Below, in pieces: positions 7,112 through 17,323 of a stretch of DNA of 40,256 nucleotides. This DNA is from Halalkalibacter urbisdiaboli (lineage in GTDB: Bacteria > Bacillota > Bacilli > Bacillales > Bacillaceae_D), in NCBI RefSeq assembly GCF_002156385.1, contig NZ_MVJM01000005.1, positions 1 through 40,256 on the forward strand, written 5' to 3'. A program made the position numbers and the translations under genes. How positions within the stretch are numbered: position 1 is the first letter of the stretch; every line of letters starts with the position of its first letter. A model generated the notes under the pieces. It was not told the DNA's origin. It searched no databases and saw only the letters and a program-made list of their open reading frames with translations.

Positions 7112-8439
7112 AAAAAGTAAAAAACATTTATGGTTACCGTTCACACAGATGAAAGATTACGAACAAGACCCGCTGATTATCGAAAGTGGCGAGGGAATTA
7201 AAGTGAAGGATATTCATGGGAAAAAATACTATGATGGCTTTTCGTCCGTTTGGCTAAATGTTCATGGTCATCGTAAGAAGGAATTAGATGAAGCCATTAA
7301 AAATCAGCTAGAGAAAATTGCCCACTCAACTTTATTAGGCATGACGAATGTGCCAGCAACAGAGCTTGCAGCAAAGCTGATTGAACTGACACCAGAGAAT
7401 GTAACACGAGTGTTTTATTCAGATAGTGGTGCTGAAGCGATGGAAATTGCTTTAAAAATGGCCTTCCAATATTGGAGGAATATCGGAAATCCTAAAAAGC
7501 AAAAGTTTATTTCGATGCAAAACGGATATCACGGGGACACAATTGGTGCAGTAAGTATAGGGTCGATTGACCTTTTCCATCATGTGTATGGGGCTTTGAT
7601 GTTTGATTGCTTTAACGTCCCTTATCCTTACGTTTACCGTTCAGATAGTGGAGATGCTACTGTTTGTCGTGATGAGTGTTTACAGGGACTAGAGGAATTA
7701 TTAATGGAACACCATGAGGAAATAGCAGCACTTTCAATTGAGTCGATGGTTCAAGGGGCGGCAGGAATGATTGTCATGCCAGAGGGCTTTTTATCAGGAG
7801 TTCGAGCACTTTGTACGAAATACGAGGTGCTAATGATTGTTGATGAAGTGGCCACAGGCTTTGGGCGGACAGGGAAAATGTTTGCTTGTGAGCATGAGCA
7901 AGTTCAGCCGGATATCATGGCGGCCGGGAAAGGAATAACGGGAGGCTATTTGCCGATTGCTGTCACCTGTACAACGGAAAAAGTATATGAAGCTTTTTAT
8001 GATGACTATGAAAATTTAAAAACCTTTTTCCATGGACACTCATATACAGGCAATCAACTTGGCTGTGCTGTTGCTCTTGAGAATTTGCGACTCTTTGAAG
8101 CTGAAGCGATTGTCGAGAACGTCGCACTAAAGGCAGAACAGCTAAAAGAAATGCTAGGTGAGCTAGAGTCATTGCCTCATGTAGGCGACATTAGGCAGTT
8201 AGGGATGATGTGTGGAATTGAGCTTGTGCAAGACAAAGCAACAAAAGCTCCTTATCCATTTGAGAAACGAATTGGCTACCACGTTTCGTTAAAGATGAGA
8301 GAGCTCGGGATGCTCACAAGACCGATGGGGAACGTCATTGTCTTTATGCCACCGCTTGTTAGTACTAATAGGGAGCTTCAAATCATGGTGAATATTATGA
8401 AAGAAGCCATTGAGGTCATTACAAAGGAGGCAGCCTTGA

Positions 8440-8456
<17 letters not shown>
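7095..8456 (+). CDS. bioA: Adenosylmethionine/lysine-8-amino-7-oxononanoate aminotransferase
   Basis: 453 aa, fold-type I PLP aminotransferase, class III. It converts KAPA to DAPA. Start ATG 7095 is chosen because GGGAGGCGGAGC precedes it and [10 protein letters not shown] falls near the N-terminus as in the family; the longer frame from 6990 is only overlap with bioW. Landmarks: [14 protein letters not shown] (108-121), [13 protein letters not shown], the Asp of [13 protein letters not shown] (250) and the PLP lysine in AAGKGITGG (K279). The B. subtilis homologue (BioK) uses lysine as amino donor. Whether this one uses lysine or SAM cannot be told by eye. Confidence 0.95.
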
Positions 8457-10277
<1,821 letters not shown>

Positions 10278-10278
10278 G

Positions 10279-11277
10279 ATGATGAACTGGCGGGAGCTTT
10301 CAGAAAAAGTGTTAGAAGGACATGAGTTAACGAATGATGAAGCGTGTTCAATTCTCGAATGTCCTGATGAGGAAGTCTTATTATTAATGCATGCAGCGTA
10401 CCAAATTCGTAAGCATTACTACGGTAATAAAGTGAAATTGAATATGATTATGAATGCCAAGTCAGGACTATGTCCAGAAAATTGTGGCTATTGTTCCCAA
10501 TCGTCTATATCCGAGGCGCCGATTGATTCGTATCGAATGGTCAATAAAGAAACCCTCCTAACAGGTGCAAAGAGAGCACATGATTTAAACATTGGTACGT
10601 ATTGTATCGTCGCAAGTGGGAGAGGGCCGTCCAATCGTGAAGTAGACCAAGTTGTTGATGCGGTAAAAGAAATTAAAGAGACATATGGATTAAAGGTGTG
10701 TGCCTGTCTTGGCATCTTAAAGCCGGAACAAGCGAAGAGGTTAAAAGAAGCTGGTGTTGACCGCTACAACCATAATCTTAATACGTCAAAGAATCATCAT
10801 GATTCAATCACAACTTCTCATACGTACGATGACCGTGTGAACACCGTTGTAACGGCAAAGGAATCAGGTCTTTCTCCGTGTTCAGGTGTGATTGTTGGAA
10901 TGAAGGAATCAGTCCAGGATGTTGTGGATATGGCGAAAAGCTTAAGAGCACTTGATGCAGATTCAATTCCGGTTAACTTTTTACATGCGATTGATGGGAC
11001 TCCGTTAGAGGGAGTGGATGAGCTTAATCCATTATACTGTTTAAAAGTTTTGGCACTGTTCCGGTTTATTAATCCATCAAAAGAGATTCGTATTTCCGGT
11101 GGGAGAGAAGTGAATCTCCGTTCCTTACAGCCGTTAGGACTTTATGCTGCGAATTCAATTTTTGTAGGTGACTATTTAACAACAGCTGGCCAAGAAGAGT
11201 CTGCTGATCATAAGATGCTACAGGATTTAGGATTTGAGATCGAAAGTGTTGAAGAAATGAAACTAGCAGCAGAATAA
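10279..11277 (+). CDS. bioB: Biotin synthase
   Basis: 332 aa, radical SAM enzyme that inserts sulfur into dethiobiotin. The 4Fe-4S cysteines lie in CPENCGYC (C65, C69, C72), followed by SQSS. Also seen: IVASGRGPSNREV, CACLGIL with the 2Fe-2S cysteine region, YNHNLNTS, and RISGGREVNLRSLQPLGL near the end with the Arg ligand of the 2Fe-2S cluster. ATG 10279 follows TTGGAGGGG; only one base separates it from the bioD stop. Confidence 0.97.
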   Translation: MMNWRELSEKVLEGHELTNDEACSILECPDEEVLLLMHAAYQIRKHYYGNKVKLNMIMNAKSGLCPENCGYCSQSSISEAPIDSYRMVNKETLLTGAKRAHDLNIGTYCIVASGRGPSNREVDQVVDAVKEIKETYGLKVCACLGILKPEQAKRLKEAGVDRYNHNLNTSKNHHDSITTSHTYDDRVNTVVTAKESGLSPCSGVIVGMKESVQDVVDMAKSLRALDADSIPVNFLHAIDGTPLEGVDELNPLYCLKVLALFRFINPSKEIRISGGREVNLRSLQPLGLYAANSIFVGDYLTTAGQEESADHKMLQDLGFEIESVEEMKLAAE

Positions 11278-11301
11278 TAGGGTCTAAAACGGAGGTATAG
11301 G

Positions 11302-12471
11302 ATGAACCAAAGCAAAAATGTATCACTGAATGAGCTTATCAAAAATCCGTATCCTTTTTATGAGGACATTCGCTCAATTAGTCCGGTTTATAAGGGAAGC
11401 ATGTTTAAATATCCAGGGTGGTATGTGACAGGGTATAAAGAAGCAAGCTTCATATTGAAGGACAGTCGTTTTCAAACGCGTTTACCTCTTCCGGAGACAA
11501 CGAGAACATACGAACATTTGAAAAGCATTCTAAATGATATGATGCTATATAAAAATCCCCCTGACCATCATCGCTTCAGCAAGCTAGTTAGGGGGCATTT
11601 TACTCCAAGAGCGTTAGAAGTACTCCATCCATATATCGAAGAGCAAGCGTCTCTCTTGCTTCAACATGTAAAAAATCAAAATAAGCTCAACGTTATTTCA
11701 GATTTTGCCTTTCCTTTAGCAAGTACTGTAATTGCAAAAATACTAGGTGTACCTGAAGAAGAGAAGAAACTCTTTCGGAAGTGGGCCCTTTCGTTAATTC
11801 ATTCAATTGATTTGACACGTTCAAGAGAAGAGGTAGCAGCTGGTGATAAAACGATTAGAACGATGGTTCCTTATTTTCGGGAGCTTATCCGTAAGCGTAA
11901 AGAGGAGCCAAAGGACGACCTCATTAGTTTCTTGTCAGATGAACCAGAAGAAGAATTAGTATCAACCTGTATATTGCTAGTAATTGCAGGGCATGAAACG
12001 ACGGTTAATTTAATAGCGAATTCAGTTTACTGTTTGGTTACAAACCGGGGGCAACTTAATATGTTAACTGCTCACCCGTTCCTTATCGATCCGGCTATCG
12101 AGGAATGCTTACGGTATGAGAGTCCAACGCAACTGACGGCACGTATCGCCTCGGAGCAGGTGAAAGTCGGTTCAACGGTTATTCATCAAGGAGACCACGT
12201 CTATGTTATGATTGGAGCAGCGAATCGCGACCCAAAGCAATTTAGCAATGCCACTGTTTTTAATATTTCAAGGCAGCCTAATCCACACCTCTCTTTTGGC
12301 GCTGGAATTCACTTTTGCTTAGGGGCTACTTTAGCTAGGATAGAAGCAAAGCTAGCCATTCAAGCGTTTTTACAGAATACAACGAACGTCCAAATAAAGG
12401 TGGCCAATGTAGAATGGAGACATTTAGTAGGATTTAGAGCACTGAAGGAATTACACCTCGTCTTATATTAA
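11302..12471 (+). CDS. bioI: Cytochrome P450 BioI (pimeloyl-ACP forming)
   Basis: 389 aa cytochrome P450. In B. subtilis BioI cleaves acyl-ACP to pimeloyl-ACP, feeding bioF. Features: NPYPFYEDIRSISPVYKG and KYPGWYVTGY at the N-terminus as in B. subtilis BioI, the I-helix IAGHETTVN, the ExxR pair in EECLRYESPTQ, and the heme loop FGAGIHFCLGA with Cys339. The order bioW-A-F-D-B-I equals B. subtilis. Having both bioW and bioI gives two routes to the pimeloyl thioester. ATG 11302 has GGAGG 8 bases before it. The operon ends here at a strong terminator. Confidence 0.94.
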   Translation: MNQSKNVSLNELIKNPYPFYEDIRSISPVYKGSMFKYPGWYVTGYKEASFILKDSRFQTRLPLPETTRTYEHLKSILNDMMLYKNPPDHHRFSKLVRGHFTPRALEVLHPYIEEQASLLLQHVKNQNKLNVISDFAFPLASTVIAKILGVPEEEKKLFRKWALSLIHSIDLTRSREEVAAGDKTIRTMVPYFRELIRKRKEEPKDDLISFLSDEPEEELVSTCILLVIAGHETTVNLIANSVYCLVTNRGQLNMLTAHPFLIDPAIEECLRYESPTQLTARIASEQVKVGSTVIHQGDHVYVMIGAANRDPKQFSNATVFNISRQPNPHLSFGAGIHFCLGATLARIEAKLAIQAFLQNTTNVQIKVANVEWRHLVGFRALKELHLVLY

Positions 12472-12511
12472 ATAAACAACCTTGTCTTTTTCGGGCAAGG
12501 TTGTTTATTTA
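12470..12511 (+). terminator. Terminator of the biotin operon
   Basis: AATAAACAACCTTG / CAAGGTTGTTTATT, 14-bp stem with a short loop and a T-rich end. It overlaps the bioI stop. Confidence 0.92.
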
Positions 12512-12598
12512 AATTATACATATCGCAAGCCCCATACACATAACAAGCTGTGCATATGAATACGATGTAAAACGCTAGGTAACTGAGGAGGAGATTGC

Positions 12599-13195
12599 GT
12601 GAAAATCACGGAATCATTACACTTCATACATGAAGATAAAGCCTTTTTAAAAAGGCAATTTAACATTACGCGATCATATTTACACAATGCTTATGACGGG
12701 ATACGTGAGGCGATTAAGTGGTTGAAAACCTCAGCGTTTCAAACAGTCGTCAAAGATTTATCTATTTATATTACAGATGAACCGATAAATTTCCCTGGTG
12801 AATTGGCACTAATTGAAGGAGTGACGTTTCAGCCGATTGTTTATATTAATGTGATGTCCATCACGGAGGACTTTCAAAATGAAGAATATCGATATGATTT
12901 GAAAAAGGAACATGTCACTTGCTTTGAGTACGCTGTTTTTGTTTTTCTACATGAGGTTGGGCATTATGTGCATGCCTTAATTGGAGGTAGAGGTGCTAGT
13001 AGAAAAGAGAAAATTTTTGACTATTTTGACCGGGGCGAATATCATTACCAACGTTTTGTTGAGACGATGGGAAATGGAGAAACGAATCAAGAAAAAAAGC
13101 GTTACAGAAACATCCCTCACGAAAAAGCCGCAGACCGTTTTGCAAGACAGTATACAGCTAATGTACTCCAAAATTTTCATAGAAAGGAAGGATAA
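12599..13195 (+). CDS. HExxH zincin-like protein of unknown role
   Basis: 198 aa, no signal peptide or membrane segment seen. The central motif HEVGHYVHAL (His118, Glu119, His122) is a zinc metallopeptidase signature. It is followed 53 residues later by HEKAADRFARQY, where Glu175 could be the third zinc ligand, as in gluzincin-like folds. The first 100 residues show no known domain. I do not recognise the family, and substrates are unknown. GTG 12599 is preceded by GAGGAGGAG at good spacing. It stands alone between two terminators. Confidence 0.75.
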   Translation: MKITESLHFIHEDKAFLKRQFNITRSYLHNAYDGIREAIKWLKTSAFQTVVKDLSIYITDEPINFPGELALIEGVTFQPIVYINVMSITEDFQNEEYRYDLKKEHVTCFEYAVFVFLHEVGHYVHALIGGRGASRKEKIFDYFDRGEYHYQRFVETMGNGETNQEKKRYRNIPHEKAADRFARQYTANVLQNFHRKEG

Positions 13196-13196
13196 A

Positions 13197-13243
13197 AGGC
13201 CTTGTCTAAAGGGGGGACGCCTTTAGCTGCTAGGCTTTTTTTG
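13197..13243 (+). terminator. Terminator
   Basis: CTAAAGG/CCTTTAG inner stem with GCCT/AGGC outer pairing, then TTTTTTT. It follows the zincin-like gene. Confidence 0.85.
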
Positions 13244-13269
13244 ATATAATAATAGGGGAGGTGGAGAAA

Positions 13270-13668
13270 ATGACGAAAAAATATTTTACAGTACAAGAAG
13301 CTAATGCACTATTACCGACATTGGAATTCGAAGTGCGTGAACTCCAACAATTACGTAAAACATTTAAAGATAAAATGAATCATTTAAATAGATTAAAAGA
13401 AGCGAACATGTTTCAACTTAAAACAGAGACAGAAGAAATCTTCACAATGGAAACTGAGTTGGATTTTATGGAGCTTCAAGCGGAGCTACACGTAAACAAT
13501 ATCGAATCATGCGGGGTACAGTTCAAAAGCATTGATATGGGCCTATTGGATTTCCCTTCAGTCATTAATGGGCAGGAAGTGCTGCTATGCTGGCAGCTAG
13601 GCGAATCAGAAATTACGCATTACCATGGATTACAAGAAGGTTTTGCTGGTCGAAAGCCATTATACTAG
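13270..13668 (+). CDS. DUF2203 family protein
   Basis: 132 aa from ATG 13270. The frame opens at GTG 13261, but that codon is part of the ribosome binding site GGGGAGGTGG. It starts KKYFTVQEANALLPTLE, the DUF2203 opening. A long helix of about 60 residues follows, and the end GEVLLCWQLGE-like segment plus HYHGLQEGFAGRKPL is the family C-terminus. Small soluble protein of unknown function, common in Firmicutes. A single-gene unit with its own terminator. Confidence 0.88.
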   Translation: MTKKYFTVQEANALLPTLEFEVRELQQLRKTFKDKMNHLNRLKEANMFQLKTETEEIFTMETELDFMELQAELHVNNIESCGVQFKSIDMGLLDFPSVINGQEVLLCWQLGESEITHYHGLQEGFAGRKPLY

Positions 13669-13671
13669 GCA

Positions 13672-13719
13672 ATCCCCCTAGGTAGTGTATAGAACCTGCT
13701 TAGGAGGGCTTTTTTATTT
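13672..13719 (+). terminator. Terminator of the DUF2203 gene
   Basis: CCCCCTAGG...CCTGCTTAGGAGGG imperfect stem followed by CTTTTTTATTTTT. Confidence 0.75.
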
Positions 13720-13726
13720 TTATGAC

Positions 13727-13752
13727 AAAAACGCTTGAAGCTCAAGCGTTTT
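13727..13752 (-). terminator. Terminator of the small minus-strand gene
   Basis: AAAACGCTTGA / TCAAGCGTTTT stem with AAAA on the plus strand left flank, which gives a U-run on the minus-strand transcript. Confidence 0.8.
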
Positions 13753-13764
13753 GCCTTTTACATA

Positions 13765-13956
13765 TTAGTCTTGTTCAAAATAATTTTCGAGTGCTTGTTC
13801 GTTTTTAACTTTACCTTCAAAATAAGGATTATCCTCGGAAACATCCTCAGAATCAAGATTGGTTTTCATGACAAACATCGGACTCGTTGGAGGTTCGTTA
13901 ATCACGCGATCAGTAAGCTTATCGAAATCAGGCATTTGATTCTTTTTATCCATCAT
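13765..13956 (-). CDS. Small acidic protein of unknown function
   Basis: 63 aa from ATG 13956. The frame extends to GTG 13962, but that overlaps the ribosome binding site GAGGAGG; ATG 13956 has 5-base spacing. No membrane segment. Rich in Asp, Glu, Asn and Pro (DKLTDRVINEPPTSP, DSEDVSEDNPYFEG), which suggests a flexible protein. Good ribosome binding site and its own terminator support a real gene. I do not recognise it. Confidence 0.7.
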   Translation of the reverse strand: MMDKKNQMPDFDKLTDRVINEPPTSPMFVMKTNLDSEDVSEDNPYFEGKVKNEQALENYFEQD

Positions 13957-14007
13957 CCACACCTCCTCGTCATTAGAATGCGGATTCGTATGAATAATAT
14001 GTAAAAA

Positions 14008-14040
14008 AATAAAAATGCGAACAGCTGAGCACTGTTCGCA
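14008..14040 (-). terminator. Terminator of the cupredoxin gene
   Basis: TGCGAACAG / CTGTTCGCA stem at 14016-14040. The A-run to its left reads as a U-tract on the minus strand. Confidence 0.88.
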
Positions 14041-14045
14041 AGAGG

Positions 14046-14486
14046 TTATTCTACGACAATGTATGCGATCATCGGTCCATTATTCTCGATAGACGCATGT
14101 GCCGTGCAGATTAAACGATACGTACCTGCCTCGTCAAAGTTAAGCTGTACCACGGTTTCTTCTCCTTTTTTTACGGAGCCTTTTATATCCGTTCCTTCAA
14201 TCACAAAAGGATGCTCCATGCCGTTAACACCAAAAATGCGGAGTTTAACATTTTCTCCTTTAGGGATATGAATGGAACCTGGATCCCAGCGGTATGCTTC
14301 AATCTCTTTACCATCCTCTGTCTTTGTTTTGAACTCACCAGTTACCATATGTAGCTCAAATTCTTTTTCAGAGCCGATAACTGGAATTGATGCAGGTTCG
14401 GAAGTAAATATAAACGCTCCAATCCCTAGTGTTACCCCAAGTGCTGCTACTACAAGCCATAGCTTTTTAATGATAATAAACTTCAT
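14046..14486 (-). CDS. Membrane-anchored cupredoxin-like copper protein
   Basis: 146 aa. One N-terminal membrane segment (about residues 7-27) is followed by an extracytoplasmic beta-rich domain. Copper ligands of a cupredoxin are in place: His92 in MEHPFV, Cys127, His130 and Met139 in CTAHASIENNGPM. This resembles cytochrome c oxidase subunit II-like and nitrous-oxide-reductase-like single domains, but the second Cys of a CuA centre is missing, so a mononuclear type-1-like site is more likely. No respiratory gene is next to it. ATG 14486 follows AAAGGGGGTCG. Its partner is unknown; electron transfer or copper delivery are both possible. Confidence 0.82.
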   Translation of the reverse strand: MKFIIIKKLWLVVAALGVTLGIGAFIFTSEPASIPVIGSEKEFELHMVTGEFKTKTEDGKEIEAYRWDPGSIHIPKGENVKLRIFGVNGMEHPFVIEGTDIKGSVKKGEETVVQLNFDEAGTYRLICTAHASIENNGPMIAYIVVE

Positions 14487-14628
14487 TAAGACGACCCCCT
14501 TTCTACTATCTATCTCTATGCGGACAAACCTAAAATATTTGTAAAGAACGGAAGAATTCTGGCCTGTTTTTGCAGGAGTAAGCCTAAGAAAGCGGAATGT
14601 TATAAATGTAATGCTGAAAGGAGAGTGA

Positions 14629-15162
14629 ATGATGACGAAAGTAGAGAAACTAGTGCAACGTCTAGAGAGCCGTCATCCATTACCGCTGTTATGTCCGAAT
14701 GAAGCTTGGGATGCTGACATAACGAAACAAATTGAGCAACTGTCTATCAAAGAATTGACGGGGAGAGACGAGCCATCAGAATTAGCGGCTTTGGCAACGA
14801 AATCGGCTCTGCTTTTATGGAACGATGAATTAGACAAGTCACATACAATTTCACAAGGGTTACAACAGGAGCTCGGTAGCTACTTACATGGCTTGATGCA
14901 TCGCCGTGAAGGTGATTTTAGCAACGCAAAATATTGGTATTCGTTCGTTGGCGATCATCCGATGTATGAAACGCTTTATGAGAAAGCGGCATCGATTTCT
15001 GAGCAAGTACGCTCATGGGCAAAGTGGGACCCTTATCAGTTTATTGACGCTGTTGAAAAGGTAGTGAAACGTAAGGTTGAGGAAACAGAAGAGGCAGAAC
15101 AGCTTCGCCGAATTCAAGTAATCGAACTAACATTGCTTTTACAATATTGTCAAAAAGCTTAA
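14629..15162 (+). CDS. Hypothetical protein next to an aldo/keto reductase
   Basis: 177 aa, soluble and mostly helical. A central segment GSYLHGLMHRREGDFSNAKYWYSFVGDHP resembles a TPR-like helix pair and is its most recognisable part (given here in pieces: GSYLHGLMHRREGD, then FSNAKYWYSFVG). I do not know a function. ATG 14629 follows AAAGGAGAGTGA; the next codon is also ATG. It lies 12 bases before the aldo/keto reductase, and they probably share a transcript, so a role with sugar or carbonyl metabolism is possible but unproven. Confidence 0.7.
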   Translation: MMTKVEKLVQRLESRHPLPLLCPNEAWDADITKQIEQLSIKELTGRDEPSELAALATKSALLLWNDELDKSHTISQGLQQELGSYLHGLMHRREGDFSNAKYWYSFVGDHPMYETLYEKAASISEQVRSWAKWDPYQFIDAVEKVVKRKVEETEEAEQLRRIQVIELTLLLQYCQKA

Positions 15163-15174
15163 GGAGGATGCACA

Positions 15175-16104
15175 ATGAAATATCGTAAGCTCGGAATAAC
15201 AGACTTAAACGTATCAGTCGTAGGGGTAGGTACATGGCAATTTGGTGGAGAATGGGGTAAAGATTTCAAACAGGAAGAGGTTAACCTAATTTTAGACAAA
15301 GCAAACGAGGTAGGCATCAATATAATTGATACTGCGGAGTGTTATGGAGATCATTTATCCGAGGAATTGATTGGCCGCTATCTTCAGCAAACTCACAGAG
15401 AAGATTGGATAGTAGCTACAAAATTCGGACATCAGTTTCATGATCATTTGAACCGAACAAACCATTGGTCAGCTGAAGAAGTGCAACAGCAGCTTGAAGA
15501 TTCATTGAAAGCACTTCGTACAGATTATATTGATCTTTATCAATTTCATTCTGGTGACGATGAAGCATTTGATGATGATGAATTATGGACGATGCTTGAT
15601 AAACAAGTACAGGCTGGGAAGATTCGTCATCTAGGAATTTCGATTGGCAGCAATGATAATCTACATCAAACAGAGCGTGCAACCGAAGTGAACGCAGGAG
15701 CAATCCAAGTTGTGTATAATCGTTTAGATCGTGTGCCGGAGAAGCGTGTGTTTCCTTCCTGTGAAAAGCAAAACCTCGGGGTGCTCGCACGTGTTCCATT
15801 AGCTAGTGGTTTTTTAAGTGGAAAGTATAAGCCTGGTGCGACGTTTACTGAAAATGATGTTCGCTACAGTCATGACCAACAGAAGCTGCGAGAGCAATTG
15901 CAGCTAGTGGAAAACATTAAGCAACAAGAAGTTCCAGAAGGCGTAGACATGGCACAGTGGGCGCTTGCATGGTGTCTGCAGCATCCAGCTGTTTCGACGG
16001 TGATTCCGGGCTGTAAAAATGTTGAGCAAGTTGAGCGAAATGCAAAAGCGGCTGAATTAGATATGGTTAAAGACAACCATCCTCATGCTGTAACGAACAT
16101 TTAA
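15175..16104 (+). CDS. Aldo/keto reductase
   Basis: 309 aa NADPH-dependent oxidoreductase, TIM barrel. The catalytic tetrad is visible: Asp52 and Tyr57 in IIDTAECYG, Lys83 in ATKFG and His125 in LYQFHSG. The C-terminal cofactor segment AVSTVIPGCKNVEQVERNAKA is present. Its opening KLGITDLNVSVVGVGTWQFGG is like the B. subtilis YhdN/IolS group. Physiological substrate unknown. ATG 15175 has AAGGAGG 7 bases upstream. Confidence 0.92.
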   Translation: MKYRKLGITDLNVSVVGVGTWQFGGEWGKDFKQEEVNLILDKANEVGINIIDTAECYGDHLSEELIGRYLQQTHREDWIVATKFGHQFHDHLNRTNHWSAEEVQQQLEDSLKALRTDYIDLYQFHSGDDEAFDDDELWTMLDKQVQAGKIRHLGISIGSNDNLHQTERATEVNAGAIQVVYNRLDRVPEKRVFPSCEKQNLGVLARVPLASGFLSGKYKPGATFTENDVRYSHDQQKLREQLQLVENIKQQEVPEGVDMAQWALAWCLQHPAVSTVIPGCKNVEQVERNAKAAELDMVKDNHPHAVTNI

Positions 16105-16107
16105 TAA

Positions 16108-16143
16108 CCTGACACCTCTTGATTATTTGAGAGGTGTCTTTTT
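16108..16143 (+). terminator. Terminator
   Basis: GACACCTCT / GAGAGGTGTC-type stem with TTTTT. It closes the aldo/keto reductase unit. Confidence 0.9.
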
Positions 16144-16205
16144 GATGAAAAGTGAACAATCTAAATTAAATAGGGTTGATAATAATAATAAGGGGGAGGA
16201 AATCG

Positions 16206-16952
16206 ATGGAGCGTAAACAAGCATTTAAAGCATTGGTCGGCTCAGTAAATTATAATCTTGCAACACCTGAGTCAGACAAAGATTACAAAGTATTTGTGAT
16301 TCCAACGTTTACGGATTTGTATCACCGTACGCTTTATTCGGACAGTGTCGTTGGGGCAGCAGTCGATGAGGAAATCCATGATATCCGTAAGCTTGTGAAC
16401 CTTTTTTGGAAGTCGAATGTGAACTTTGTCGAGGTGCTCTTTTCGAAGGAAATCATAATTCAGGAAAGTGACTCGGTGAAGCAGTATATTCATAACCTTA
16501 TAACGTTGAGGAATGAGATTGCAGCAATGAATCTTCCGTATCTTTATAAAGCCTGTAACGGTATGTATGTAAGTAAATCAAAGCTTATTGAAAAAGGAAA
16601 TGAAGGAACTCGTCATTTAGTAGATGAAATTGGATATGATACGAAATCAGCCATGCATGCGTACCGTATTTTAGATTTTATAGAACGATTTGCTGCGAAT
16701 GATTTTTCCGATTTTAAAGCAGCAATTGAATATGATAACGCAGGAAGAGATTTCATGCTTGGAATTAAGCATGGGGCTCTGACGAAAGAAGCTTACGATG
16801 AGCTTGTTCAGGGAAAATTGATGAACTTTAATAACTTGAAAGCTACATATTTAAGCAAACCTCTTAAGGAGGATGTGAAAGCAGAACTAGAATGGAACCT
16901 TATCGAGCTTGTTAAAAAAAGGATTCATCAAGAATTACAGGGGCAACTGTGA
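16206..16952 (+). CDS. Nucleotidyltransferase, DNA polymerase beta superfamily (RlaP/YcgL type)
   Basis: 248 aa from ATG 16206 with GGGGGAGG before it; the longer frame from a TTG at 16176 starts inside a run of ATA codons and is rejected. The nucleotidyltransferase motif is LVGSVNYNLATPESDKDYKV: GS at 12-13 and the metal-binding SDKD at 23-26. VNFVEVLFSKE and an all-helical second half (AMHAYRILDFIERF) match COG3541. The biological target is unknown. A small inverted repeat spans its stop codon (GATTCATC at 16922, GATGAATC at 16951). Confidence 0.85.
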   Translation: MERKQAFKALVGSVNYNLATPESDKDYKVFVIPTFTDLYHRTLYSDSVVGAAVDEEIHDIRKLVNLFWKSNVNFVEVLFSKEIIIQESDSVKQYIHNLITLRNEIAAMNLPYLYKACNGMYVSKSKLIEKGNEGTRHLVDEIGYDTKSAMHAYRILDFIERFAANDFSDFKAAIEYDNAGRDFMLGIKHGALTKEAYDELVQGKLMNFNNLKATYLSKPLKEDVKAELEWNLIELVKKRIHQELQGQL

Positions 16953-16980
16953 TGAATCGCCCCTCATCTATCATCGCTTA

Positions 16981-17067
16981 TTAAAACGTATACGCAGACC
17001 CAACAATGATTAGTAGGATAAATAACACAACAATTAACGTAAAGTTAGTTCCAGTAAAGTGACTCAT
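16981..17067 (-). CDS. YjcZ-like sporulation mini-protein, copy 1
   Basis: 28 aa: starts MSHFTGTNF and continues with a single hydrophobic helix TLIVVLFILLIIVGSAY. The FxLIVVLFILLIIVG core is the hallmark of the YjcZ/YrrI group of tiny membrane peptides made during Bacillus sporulation. AAGGAGG lies 9 bases before ATG 17067. A paralog is at 24020-24112. An upstream block ACATTCGCCCACTCATT (minus strand, 17122-17139) is shared with that paralog. It is too short for ordinary gene finders. Confidence 0.85.
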   Translation of the reverse strand: MSHFTGTNFTLIVVLFILLIIVGSAYTF

Positions 17068-17323
17068 GAAGAATTCCTCCTTTTTGAGTGACTACACGAT
17101 ATCCCTATGTGGGAGAAGGAAAAATGAGTGGGCGAATGTCCCTGGGTGAGTTGAAATGAGGCAGGTGCCTAACGAACATAAGATACAATGACTAATTCTT
17201 CCGATAATTGATAATTATTGTTTAGAAAAAGTTTAGAATTCCTTTATATGGATGTTAGAAATGAACTTTAGGATAAAAAAGGAAATAACATAACATCCAT
17301 TTGTTTCGGAGGGAGAAAGAGTA

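Noticed and set aside
12981-13226. 81-aa frame inside the HExxH gene
   Set aside because: Shadow in another frame of a gene with a clear motif and ribosome binding site.
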